The notes beneath the pieces are model-generated. The model searched no databases and was not told the DNA's origin. It was given only the letters and a program-made list of their open reading frames with translations. From Phaseolus vulgaris (Eukaryota > Streptophyta > Magnoliopsida > Fabales > Fabaceae): a stretch of 64,000 nucleotides of DNA. This document shows positions 44,287 through 54,588 of this stretch, in pieces (within the stretch, counting starts at the first letter, position 1; each line of letters begins with the position of its first letter). Both the position numbers and the translations under genes were made by a program. The DNA is taken from positions 22,654,909-22,718,908 of the forward strand of contig NC_023759.2 of assembly GCF_000499845.2 (NCBI RefSeq), in the 5' to 3' direction.

Positions 44287-45963
44287 TTAACACCTTTTCT
44301 TTGGCAGCCATTTAGCTAAGTTCTTAGGAACAAGATGCTTTCTAGCAATGCAAGACCTAGATGTATGACCAGATTTCATGCAGTAAAAACAGGTTACATG
44401 AGATGCCTTTTTGCCACTGTTAAAAGCTGAAAAAACTGATTTTGCTGGAACAAAAAAACTTGAAAGCTTTTTGACATTGGTTGTATTTCCAGGGGTATAA
44501 CCAAGTCCATTCTTATTGAAAACAACATTCTGTGATCCAAGGAGAGACTCAAGGTTTTCTCTGCCCTTGGTGAAATTGGAAAGGGTTTTCAGCAAATATT
44601 CCACTTGTTTTTCCAATCTTTTGCAGTTTTCACAGTTTTTAATAGAGGCATGCAAGCAAGTCAGTTCAAGGCTTACCAAATCTGTTTTGGCCTTATGCAA
44701 TTCTTCCTCAAGTGTTTTTACTTTAGGTGCAAGCACACTATTTACCTTTTGCAGCTTATTGCATATTACAGCTAGCCTATTGGCTTCATCATGTGTTTCC
44801 TTGAAGGCAGCAAGCAAATCATCATAGTTATCAGAATCAGCAGAAAAATTACTTACTGATTCAGAGCTTGACTCCTCATCCTTCATCATGAAGCACAAAT
44901 TATTCTCCTCATCTTCTGTTGAAGAGCTGCTAGTTGAGGATACTTCATTTTCCTCCCATGAGATGTAGGCTCTCCTTCCTTTATTCCTTTCAGATTTCTT
45001 GTTGGCAGATTTGTCCCTTGTTTGATTGTCTGGACAATCTGTTTTGATATGCCCTGTTTTGCCACATCCAAAGCAAGTATATTTAGAGGAATTTGAATCA
45101 TTGGGTTTAGGATACCTTCTTTTCTGCTGGTTCCTGTTTTTGCTTTTCTTCCTCAGGAATTTGCTGAATCTTTTTGTAAGAAGGCTGATTGTATCATCAT
45201 CTTCAGCATCTTCTTTTTCTTCCTTGATCTCATCCAATTCAGTTGCTTTCAGTGCAAGCCCTTTGGGTTTTCTCTCTGTTGTTTCTTGCTCTTTAAGTCT
45301 TTTAAGCTCTAGCTCATGCTCCATCAGCTTTCCAAACAGTGCAGCAGTTTCCAATTTTGACAGATCACGGCTTTCAGAGATAGCTGTCACCTTTGGTTGC
45401 CAGCTTCTGTCGAGGCACTTCAATATCTTTGTGTTGAGCTCCTCTCTGTCAAATTCTTTTCCCAAGCCAGTGAGGTGATTCACAATGTGGGTGAATCTCT
45501 TCTGCACATTAGCAATGCTCTCCTCGGGTTGCATTCTGAACAGCTCATATTCTTGGATGAGTGCATGTTTCCTTGACCTTTTCACATCTTCAGTACCTTC
45601 ATGAGTCACTTCTAAGACTTCCCACATCTCCTTAGCTGACTTACATTGAGATATCCTGAAGAACTCATCCATTGTCAATGCAGAGGTTATGATGTTCTTG
45701 GCCACAAGATCATGTTGAGCCTTCCTCCTTTCGGTCTCATTCCATTCTGATCTTGGCTTTTCCACTTGTTCATCCTTGACAACCTGCATTGGCACATAAG
45801 GTCCATTGACCACAGCTTCCCAAATTAATGCATCAATGGATTCCATAAAAATTCTCATTCTAACTTTCCAAAATGCATAATTCATTCCATTAAACATAGG
45901 TGGTCTATTAACAGCAGAACCTTCAGCAAAAAGCACATTGAACTCAGACATTATTACAAACAA
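44287..45963 (-). CDS. SIRE copy A gag
   Basis: The best start is the Met at 45951 (MSEFNVLFAEGS), giving 554 residues. The N part is the UBN2/DUF4219-type copia gag region (FWKVRMRIFMESIDALIW, EYELFRMQPEESI). A CCHC knuckle CFGCGKTGHIKTDC lies at about residues 299-312, an acidic Ser-rich stretch follows, then a Leu-rich coiled coil at about 390-470 and a second knuckle CFYCMKSGHTSRSC at about 525-538. Two knuckles are a SIRE trait. It is intact and ends KKRC-stop. It packages element RNA. Confidence 0.92.
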   Translation of the reverse strand: MFVIMSEFNVLFAEGSAVNRPPMFNGMNYAFWKVRMRIFMESIDALIWEAVVNGPYVPMQVVKDEQVEKPRSEWNETERRKAQHDLVAKNIITSALTMDEFFRISQCKSAKEMWEVLEVTHEGTEDVKRSRKHALIQEYELFRMQPEESIANVQKRFTHIVNHLTGLGKEFDREELNTKILKCLDRSWQPKVTAISESRDLSKLETAALFGKLMEHELELKRLKEQETTERKPKGLALKATELDEIKEEKEDAEDDDTISLLTKRFSKFLRKKSKNRNQQKRRYPKPNDSNSSKYTCFGCGKTGHIKTDCPDNQTRDKSANKKSERNKGRRAYISWEENEVSSTSSSSTEDEENNLCFMMKDEESSSESVSNFSADSDNYDDLLAAFKETHDEANRLAVICNKLQKVNSVLAPKVKTLEEELHKAKTDLVSLELTCLHASIKNCENCKRLEKQVEYLLKTLSNFTKGRENLESLLGSQNVVFNKNGLGYTPGNTTNVKKLSSFFVPAKSVFSAFNSGKKASHVTCFYCMKSGHTSRSCIARKHLVPKNLAKWLPKKRC

Positions 45964-45985
45964 ACTTGATTAAAATACAAGTCCT

Positions 45986-46000
45986 AGCTCTTGATACCAA
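45986..46000 (-). promoter_or_regulatory. SIRE copy A primer binding site, iMet type
   Basis: The minus strand reads TTGGTATCAAGAGCT one base from LTR2. It matches the initiator tRNA-Met site TGGTATCAGAGC with one extra A. Confidence 0.85.
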
Positions 46001-46001
46001 T

Positions 46002-47837
46002 TGTTGGGTTTAATAGTGCCAAAGTTCAAGAGGGGGGTGAATTGACCTTTTAAAACTTTCTCGCAGAAACAGTGTTTAACACAGTTTTACAGAAAATAAA
46101 TCGATTTATGTGAAAATGAACAGATTTATTTCAGCACTGTTTTTGTTTGAAAAGCTTTTAATTCAGCAAGGTTAATCACAAGATTATGCAGTGAGAATTT
46201 CCAGCAACACACACACAAATATCAGATTTGAAAATCAGTGAAACACAAAACAGCAAGCTTCAATTTCAAGCAAGTGATTAAGGTTCAATTGATAGCATGC
46301 TAGTTAATTGAGTGACCTTTGCAAACAAGCTGTTCCAGTGGCTTTTAACAAACTATGAGTGTTCTTCTTGATGTCAAGAAATTTTCCAGAAATTAAGAAC
46401 AATGAATCACAAAACAGCAAGCTTCAATTTTAAGCAATTGTTTAAGGTTCAATCTGTTCAATCTGTTCAACAGCATTGACAGTTTCTTGAGCAGCCTATC
46501 ACAGTCAATCTGTTCCAATGATTTTTAGCAGATTATTTATGTTCTTATCAGATTCAAACACCTTTTTCAGAAATCAAGAACAGTATGCACAGTGCCCAGA
46601 AAGAACAGATTTATTTTCAATTGAACAGATTTATTTCTTTGCTGTTTTATCAATTATGCAGAAACGAAATTGCAGAGAGAGAGAGAGAATGAACACAAGC
46701 AATTATACTGGTTCACTCAACCTGAGCTACATCCAGTCTTCACCAACAACAGGTGGAATTCACTAACACACAGTACAATCAAGTACACTTCCCACTGTTC
46801 TTGAAACCTACAAGAACTTAGGTACTCTTGCTGAAAAAAAACCTATTTCAGCACTCACACACACACATCCACTCTCCAAGAACACCTATCAAGAAGAGGA
46901 TTCAACCAAACTATTACAAGTAATAAGAAGTGAAACGACTACACCTGATTGAGGTAACAAAGATCAGCCTTAAACCAGTAGGCAAGATTGCTAGAACAGT
47001 AGCTGCACCTCAAACCAAGCTTTTGGAACCAAACCAAGAACAAGCACTTTGTGATTTTTGAAATCTTTGAAGAACAAATGCTAATCCTTGAAAACACTTA
47101 ACTCTCTACTGTCAAAACTTGTTTTTTGCAAATGTATGAACTGTTTTAATCGTTATTAAACTCAGAAACCAAGTTTGCATTTTATAGAAAGCCAGCTTAT
47201 AACAGAATTTTGAAAAACAGTTAAAGCTGTTATAAAATGAACAGATTGAAAATAAAATAAACTGATTTATTTTCAAAAGCAGTTAGAGAATCTGTTAAGT
47301 GAGGAGACTTAGTCAACCATTCTGGTGCTGAGATAAAACTGAAAAACGTTTAAGCTTGACATGGCACCAGAGGCAAAAAGAATCTATTCATTTACAGATG
47401 AACAAATTTATTTTTCAGAACAAAAACAGAGAAAGTTTAACAATTTAAAACTCAGTCGTTTTGAAAAGAAGAAGACTTAGTCAAAATACCTGATGCACAA
47501 AATCTAATTTTTACAAGACTTTAGCCAAGGCATCAGTGAAAAAAATGAATCTGTTTATTTAGAAAAGAACAGATTTATTTTTATGCAGTAAACGTGTTTT
47601 TGTGTAAAACATGTGAAAAACAGTTTAAGAAAACTTATGCTTGTTCTTATCACATGGCCAGTGGTTATGAGGTGAGTTACTCAGCAAAAAGCTACTCTTA
47701 GACACCCTCTAAGCACTAACTAAGACACACTTAAAGCAAAGCAAAATTACATGAAAAGTACATACAAGTCTTCATCAAACACTACATATAAGTCTTCATC
47801 AAACACAATCTTGAAGGGGCAGCAACCATCTTCAACA
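46002..47837 (-). repeat. SIRE array LTR2 (shared middle LTR, 1836 bp)
   Basis: Left of about 47216 it agrees with LTR3 at every site where LTR1 and LTR3 differ (6-G run, AAGGTTAATC, AACAAACTATG, the ATCTGTTCAATCTGTTCA insertion, GAAAAACAGTT). Right of about 47345 it agrees with LTR1 (5-A run in GAAAAACGTT, GATTTATTTTTATG). One T-run is unique to it. Confidence 0.93.
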
Positions 47838-48213
47838 ATCTCCCCCTGTTTGATGGAGACAAATCCCCATAGCTAACCTCATAGCTTTGTTGCTTTAAGC
47901 ACTTGTACTGCACCAGATTTTAAACTAGAATTGCACCTGCACTGCACCAGATTTTAAACCAGAAAAAAACAGCAGTATTGCATAGTATATGAATTGGTTT
48001 AAAGGTGCAGAATTAACTCCCTGTTACAGCTAGCTTCACCTAGCATAGTGAGCTATTTTTCTCCCCCTTTGGATTCATCAAACAGCATATAAGCATAGGG
48101 AATAAAGGGATGTAAAGCAGAAACCACAATCATAATAGTTCAGAAACATAAAACCAAATTGTCAGCATTACAGAAACTTGAAAACTGATAATGAAAGCAT
48201 TAAAAACAGAAAA

Positions 48214-49431
48214 CTACTGATCCTTGTAGTAAAGCTCTGCAAGCTGTGCCTGAACTCCTTCAATCTGATGATCAAGGTGTTGGAACCTTGCATGAGTAGT
48301 CTCAAAGTGTGCCCTTTGTTCTGCAGACATGACATCAAGACGGTACAGCACTTGCCTCTCAAACATAGACATTGGTTCTCCACGGTATTCTGGACTTTGA
48401 TAGGCAACTATGGCATTTGCAGCAACTTCCTCATGTTCAGATTGGGCAGCAGGTGAGTCATCATCCATAGGAATAGTTTCATCCTCATCTTCATGTTCTG
48501 CTTGAGTGTCCTTCTCCTTGAGGACCACCCACTTGTTTTCAATTTTGTGAAAACCCATTTTGGTGAGAGTTGAAGTATCAATCTCACTTACAGCTTTGAT
48601 AGGGTCATTTCTCTCATTTGTAGCATCAATACCAAAGTAATCAATTAATTTGGAAACAAGAATAGCATAGGGAAATCTGTAATCAGCCAACCTTTTTGAC
48701 TTGAGCATGTGTTCATTGACAATGAACACCCAGTTTACCTTAATCTGGTTCATGATGCAATATAGGAGAATAAGATCCTCTTCATGTAAGACAGCATGGT
48801 TTGTCCCTCTAGGAATCAGTTGCCAAGCTATGATGTATGCAACTAGACGTGGAGTGAGGTTCAAATGCCCTGCATGGAATCTGTTTATGCTCTCTGTAGG
48901 ATTCCTCATGCAACTTTTGTAATATTGCAGCTTGTTGAATTCTGAAATTCCACTGGTATTTCCTTTCCCTACTTTCAGTCCAGCATATTTTATTCCAGCC
49001 ACAGAATTCCACACCTCACTTGTGATCTTCATCTTTGTCCCTTTCACATAAGAGACAACATTCTTCCCATCCAATGTGAGGTTAGTATAAAACACCTTAA
49101 CCAAGTCAGGATAGACATTACCCGTTAATTCCAGCATCTTTTTCAGTTTCTGGTGCTTCAACACAGTCCTTGTTTCTACCAGTTTTTCAGATTTCAGCCA
49201 GTTGAAATCCAGCACCTTGGGTATGTTGATCTGCTTCCTGCTTGTTTCATGAATGTAGGCATTGATGCCTTCTTCATTTCCAGCGAACCATCCTTCTAAC
49301 ACACCTTGAGAAGTGGTTTGCTTTCCCTTGCCTTTCTGTTTTTGTCTTGAAGACGAAGCCATGTTAACCTGAATTCTTGTCTTGATTTCAAATGGTGAGA
49401 ATAGAAAGAGAATGGCCAATGTGGGTAGCAA
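48214..49431 (-). CDS. SIRE copy B env-like ORF
   Basis: It is the same 405-codon frame as in copy A, with the same residues throughout. The likely start is the Met at 49362. It is uninterrupted. See copy A (39627-40844) for domains. Confidence 0.82.
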   Translation of the reverse strand: MLPTLAILFLFSPFEIKTRIQVNMASSSRQKQKGKGKQTTSQGVLEGWFAGNEEGINAYIHETSRKQINIPKVLDFNWLKSEKLVETRTVLKHQKLKKMLELTGNVYPDLVKVFYTNLTLDGKNVVSYVKGTKMKITSEVWNSVAGIKYAGLKVGKGNTSGISEFNKLQYYKSCMRNPTESINRFHAGHLNLTPRLVAYIIAWQLIPRGTNHAVLHEEDLILLYCIMNQIKVNWVFIVNEHMLKSKRLADYRFPYAILVSKLIDYFGIDATNERNDPIKAVSEIDTSTLTKMGFHKIENKWVVLKEKDTQAEHEDEDETIPMDDDSPAAQSEHEEVAANAIVAYQSPEYRGEPMSMFERQVLYRLDVMSAEQRAHFETTHARFQHLDHQIEGVQAQLAELYYKDQ

Positions 49432-49772
49432 GTATTCACACAGATTTATAGCAGAATAAATGGATTGATATGGCAGTTATGAGTGGATATACATGAAGAT
49501 TTTATGCTTCTGAATTTGTGCAGAGAATCTTTGAAAATATGCACCAAATCTTTAGGGTCACGATGCATACACTCAAATTCTTATTGAGCACCCAAACCAT
49601 CAAATCGGTTACATAACCATGACCAAAACCGTCAAAGGTACAGAGGTTAATGCCCACTAAGTCAGTCAAGCAGTCAAAGATCAGAATTTCTCTTTCCTAG
49701 TCATCAATGCGTATCAGTGCAGAAAATAAACACATTTAATTGCGAATAAACAGATTTAATTTTTTTTTACTG

Positions 49773-50060
49773 TTAGGTACAATTGACATTTATAATACCC
49801 AATTCATTAAGCAGAAAATTAAACCTATCTTTGGCTAATGGTTTTGTGAACAAATCAGCAAGTTGTAAATCAGTATCAATGAACTTAATATCACATGTTC
49901 CATTAGATATGTGTTCCCTTAGAAAATGATGCCTTATTTCAATGTGTTTGGTTCTTGAATGCATGACAGGATTTTTGGTTAAGTTGATTGCACTTGTATT
50001 ATCACACAGCAGAGGTATATGGTTAAGTAAGATACCAAAATCATTCAATTGTTGTCTTAG
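49773..50060 (-). pseudogene. SIRE copy B RNase H C-terminal part
   Basis: It equals the copy A segment and is cut off by the same TGA, at 50061-50063. Confidence 0.9.
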
Positions 50061-51758
50061 TCATATAGTTTGAGCACAGCAACTCCCTGCTGCAATGTAT
50101 TCTGCTTCAGCAGTGGAAAGAGCTACACAAGCCTGCTTTTTGCATTGCCATGAGATCAAGCTTGATCCAAGCAAATGACAGGTTCCACTTGTGCTCTTCC
50201 TATCAATTTTGCAACCTGCAAAATCTGAATCAGAATACCCAGTTAAGCTTAATGAAATGTTACCTGGATACCACAAGCCAACTTCTTTAGTTCCTTGCAA
50301 ATACTTCAAAATCCTTTTGACAGCATTGTAGTGTGATTCTTTAGGAGCAGATTGAAACCTTGCACACATGCACACTGCAAACATTATATCTGGCCTGCTG
50401 GCAGTGAGATACAGTAGTGATCCTATGAGTCCTCTGTATTTGGTTTCATCAACAGAAATTCCAGCTTCATCATGATCCAAATGACAGCTTGTTGAGAAGG
50501 GTGTGCTGATTGGTTTACACTTGTCCATTTCAAATTTCTTCAGCAAATCCTTGCAATACTTTGCTTGACTCAAGAAAATGCCATCCTTGAGTTGTTTGAC
50601 CTGCAAGCCTAGAAAATAGTTCAACTCACCCATCATTGACATTTCAAACTCACTCTTCATGACTTTTACGAAAGCTTCACACAATTCTCCATTGTTTGAT
50701 CCAAAAATGATGTCATCCACATATACTTGGACTAGAATTGAGTCATCTCCTTTCTTCTTAATGAACAAGGTCTTATCTGATGTGCCTCTGTCATAGCCTT
50801 GAGAGGTGAGAAAATCACTTAGCCTCTCATACCATTGCCTAGGAGCTTGCTTGAGTCCATAGAGAGCCTTTTGGAGTTTGAACACATATTCTGGATGTTG
50901 ATGGTCTTCAAAACCTGGTGGTTGTGAGACAAATACCTCTTCATTTATATAGCCATTCAGAAAGGCACTCTTCACGTCCATTTGGAATAGCTTGAACCCT
51001 TTGATGCATGAAAAAGCAAGCAGCAGTCTAACAGCTTCTAACCGAGCCACTGGTGCATATGTCTCATCATAGTCTATTCCTTCTTCTTGATTGTACCCTT
51101 TAGCTACAAGCCTAGCCTTGTTTCTGGTGATCACTCCATGCTCATCCATTTTGTTTCTAAATACCCATTTTGTTCCAATAACATTCATCTCAGGTATTCT
51201 AGGAACAAGAGTCCAGACCTCATTAAGAGCAAACTGATTCAGTTCCTCTTGCATAGCTAAAATCCAGTTACTGTCCTTGAGAGCTTCCTTCAAATTCTTG
51301 GGTTCAACTTGAGATACAAAAGCCATTGCTTCACAGAAATTGTTCAAGGATTTTCTAGTTGACACTCCTTTCTCAATGTTCCCAATGACATTATCAAGGG
51401 TTAAGTCTCTTGGGGTTTTCCACTCTTTTGGCAAACCTGCAGCTGCAGTAGATTCTTGTACAGTATGTGTATCAGCAGTATCAAAATGAATCGATTCATT
51501 TTGATTTAAAATAGATTTAAATTCATTACTGTCAGGTTCATCAGCAGTTTTAGATAGGCTATGATCAGTTTCATCAAAAACAACATGCATTGATTCTTCT
51601 ACTATGAGCAACCTTTTATTGAAGACTCTATATGCATGACCATTCAAAGCATAACCAATGTGCACACCTTCATCAGATTTAGCATCAAACTTACCAAGAT
51701 TTTCTTTGCCATTATTCAATACAAAACATTTACACCCAAATACTCTAAGGTGACTCAC
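50061..51758 (-). pseudogene. SIRE copy B pol: integrase tail, RT and RNase H start
   Basis: It has the same motifs and edges as copy A, including YVDDIIFGS and the same frameshifting deletion near 51759. Confidence 0.92.
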
Positions 51759-51759
51759 A

Positions 51760-52839
51760 CTAGGTTTTCTTAAGAATTGGTCTTATTAAGGTCCTATTTA
51801 AGACATAACTTGCAGTATAAACAGCATCAGCCCAAAAGTACTTAGGAAGCTTAGATTCATTTAACATAGTTCTAGCAAGTTCCTCTAGTGATCTATTTTT
51901 CCTTTCAACTACACCATTTTGTTGGGGTGTCCTAGGGGCTGAAAAGGTATGAGTTATCCCATGCTTCTCACAGAACCTCTCAAACTTAGCATTTTGAAAC
52001 TCTCCCCCATGATCACTTCGAATTGATTTAATGCAGCAACCATTTTCATTTTCCAGAATTTTTGCTAATCTCTTAAAGGCAGAATAAGCATCATGTTTAT
52101 GTGCAAGAAATAAAGTCCATGTAAATCTAGAGTAATCATCCACAACAACTAAAGCATACAAATTTCCAGCCAAGCTAGCAACTCTAGATGGACCAAATAA
52201 GTCCATATGCAACACATCCAATGGATTTTTTGTAGAGACAATATCCTTTAACTTGAAAGAGGATTTGATTTGTTTACCTTTCACACAAGCATCACAAAGC
52301 CTGTTATCCTGAAATTTAATGTTAGGTAAACCAGAAACTAAATCTTTAGATTTCAATTTATTCAAGTGATTTGTGTGTATGTGAGCTAACCTCCTGTGCC
52401 ACAACCAAGACTCATCACTTCTGGACAGCAAGCACTCATTTGAAGAGTTAGTTTCCATGATATTCAACAAGTAAATGTTATTCACTCTCTTACCAGTAAA
52501 CAGTGCCTTACTAGATGAATTACTTGAGATTGTGCAGCCACTTGACTCAAAATTCACTTTGTATCCTTTGTCACAAAGCTGACTTATGCTGAGAAGACTA
52601 TGCTTGAGTCCTTCTACATACAGCACATTCTCAATGGTTGTTGAATTCCTTGTTCCAACAGTTCCTCTGCCCAAAATCCTCCCTCGGTTATTATCACCAT
52701 AGGTCACATGTCCTTCTGCTTTGAGCTTTAAGCTGGTGAACTTTGTAAGATCTCCAGTCATATGCTTGGAACAACCACTGTCCAAGTACCACTGGTTTTT
52801 CTTGCTTCCAATCTGCAAAACAGAAAAAAAAATATACAA
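51760..52839 (-). pseudogene. SIRE copy B protease and integrase core
   Basis: It has the same frame and stop as copy A (43173-44252), with the protease DSG box and integrase DDE motifs visible. Confidence 0.92.
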
Positions 52840-52873
52840 ATGGTACCCTTTTCAGTATAGGGTCCAGCACAGA

Positions 52874-54550
52874 TTAACACCTTTTCTTTGGCAGCCATTT
52901 AGCTAAGTTCTTAGGAACAAGATGCTTTCTAGCAATGCAAGACCTAGATGTATGACCAGATTTCATGCAGTAAAAACAGGTTACATGAGATGCCTTTTTG
53001 CCACTGTTAAAAGCTGAAAAAACTGATTTTGCTGGAACAAAAAAACTTGAAAGCTTTTTGACATTGGTTGTATTTCCAGGGGTATAACCAAGTCCATTCT
53101 TATTGAAAACAACATTCTGTGATCCAAGGAGAGACTCAAGGTTTTCTCTGCCCTTGGTGAAATTGGAAAGGGTTTTCAGCAAATATTCCACTTGTTTTTC
53201 CAATCTTTTGCAGTTTTCACAGTTTTTAATAGAGGCATGCAAGCAAGTCAGTTCAAGGCTTACCAAATCTGTTTTGGCCTTATGCAATTCTTCCTCAAGT
53301 GTTTTTACTTTAGGTGCAAGCACACTATTTACCTTTTGCAGCTTATTGCATATTACAGCTAGCCTATTGGCTTCATCATGTGTTTCCTTGAAGGCAGCAA
53401 GCAAATCATCATAGTTATCAGAATCAGCAGAAAAATTACTTACTGATTCAGAGCTTGACTCCTCATCCTTCATCATGAAGCACAAATTATTCTCCTCATC
53501 TTCTGTTGAAGAGCTGCTAGTTGAGGATACTTCATTTTCCTCCCATGAGATGTAGGCTCTCCTTCCTTTATTCCTTTCAGATTTCTTGTTGGCAGATTTG
53601 TCCCTTGTTTGATTGTCTGGACAATCTGTTTTGATATGCCCTGTTTTGCCACATCCAAAGCAAGTATATTTAGAGGAATTTGAATCATTGGGTTTAGGAT
53701 ACCTTCTTTTCTGCTGGTTCCTGTTTTTGCTTTTCTTCCTCAGGAATTTGCTGAATCTTTTTGTAAGAAGGCTGATTGTATCATCATCTTCAGCATCTTC
53801 TTTTTCTTCCTTGATCTCATCCAATTCAGTTGCTTTCAGTGCAAGCCCTTTGGGTTTTCTCTCTGTTGTTTCTTGCTCTTTAAGTCTTTTAAGCTCTAGC
53901 TCATGCTCCATCAGCTTTCCAAACAGTGCAGCAGTTTCCAATTTTGACAGATCACGGCTTTCAGAGATAGCTGTCACCTTTGGTTGCCAGCTTCTGTCGA
54001 GGCACTTCAATATCTTTGTGTTGAGCTCCTCTCTGTCAAATTCTTTTCCCAAGCCAGTGAGGTGATTCACAATGTGGGTGAATCTCTTCTGCACATTAGC
54101 AATGCTCTCCTCGGGTTGCATTCTGAACAGCTCATATTCTTGGATGAGTGCATGTTTCCTTGACCTTTTCACATCTTCAGTACCTTCATGAGTCACTTCT
54201 AAGACTTCCCACATCTCCTTAGCTGACTTACATTGAGATATCCTGAAGAACTCATCCATTGTCAATGCAGAGGTTATGATGTTCTTGGCCACAAGATCAT
54301 GTTGAGCCTTCCTCCTTTCGGTCTCATTCCATTCTGATCTTGGCTTTTCCACTTGTTCATCCTTGACAACCTGCATTGGCACATAAGGTCCATTGACCAC
54401 AGCTTCCCAAATTAATGCATCAATGGATTCCATAAAAATTCTCATTCTAACTTTCCAAAATGCATAATTCATTCCATTAAACATAGGTGGTCTATTAACA
54501 GCAGAACCTTCAGCAAAAAGCACATTGAACTCAGACATTATTACAAACAA
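52874..54550 (-). CDS. SIRE copy B gag
   Basis: It is the same intact frame as copy A with both CCHC knuckles. The best start is the Met at 54538. Confidence 0.92.
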   Translation of the reverse strand: MFVIMSEFNVLFAEGSAVNRPPMFNGMNYAFWKVRMRIFMESIDALIWEAVVNGPYVPMQVVKDEQVEKPRSEWNETERRKAQHDLVAKNIITSALTMDEFFRISQCKSAKEMWEVLEVTHEGTEDVKRSRKHALIQEYELFRMQPEESIANVQKRFTHIVNHLTGLGKEFDREELNTKILKCLDRSWQPKVTAISESRDLSKLETAALFGKLMEHELELKRLKEQETTERKPKGLALKATELDEIKEEKEDAEDDDTISLLTKRFSKFLRKKSKNRNQQKRRYPKPNDSNSSKYTCFGCGKTGHIKTDCPDNQTRDKSANKKSERNKGRRAYISWEENEVSSTSSSSTEDEENNLCFMMKDEESSSESVSNFSADSDNYDDLLAAFKETHDEANRLAVICNKLQKVNSVLAPKVKTLEEELHKAKTDLVSLELTCLHASIKNCENCKRLEKQVEYLLKTLSNFTKGRENLESLLGSQNVVFNKNGLGYTPGNTTNVKKLSSFFVPAKSVFSAFNSGKKASHVTCFYCMKSGHTSRSCIARKHLVPKNLAKWLPKKRC

Positions 54551-54572
54551 ACTTGATTAAAATACAAGTCCT

Positions 54573-54587
54573 AGCTCTTGATACCAA
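54573..54587 (-). promoter_or_regulatory. SIRE copy B primer binding site, iMet type
   Basis: It is the same TTGGTATCAAGAGCT as in copy A, one base from LTR3. Confidence 0.85.
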
Positions 54588-54588
54588 T

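Noticed and set aside
45026..45478. Plus-strand ORF of 150 codons in SIRE copy A (also at 53613-54065)
   Set aside because: It is the antisense shadow of gag; its Ser/Leu-rich text mirrors the acidic gag region and has no family match I recognise.
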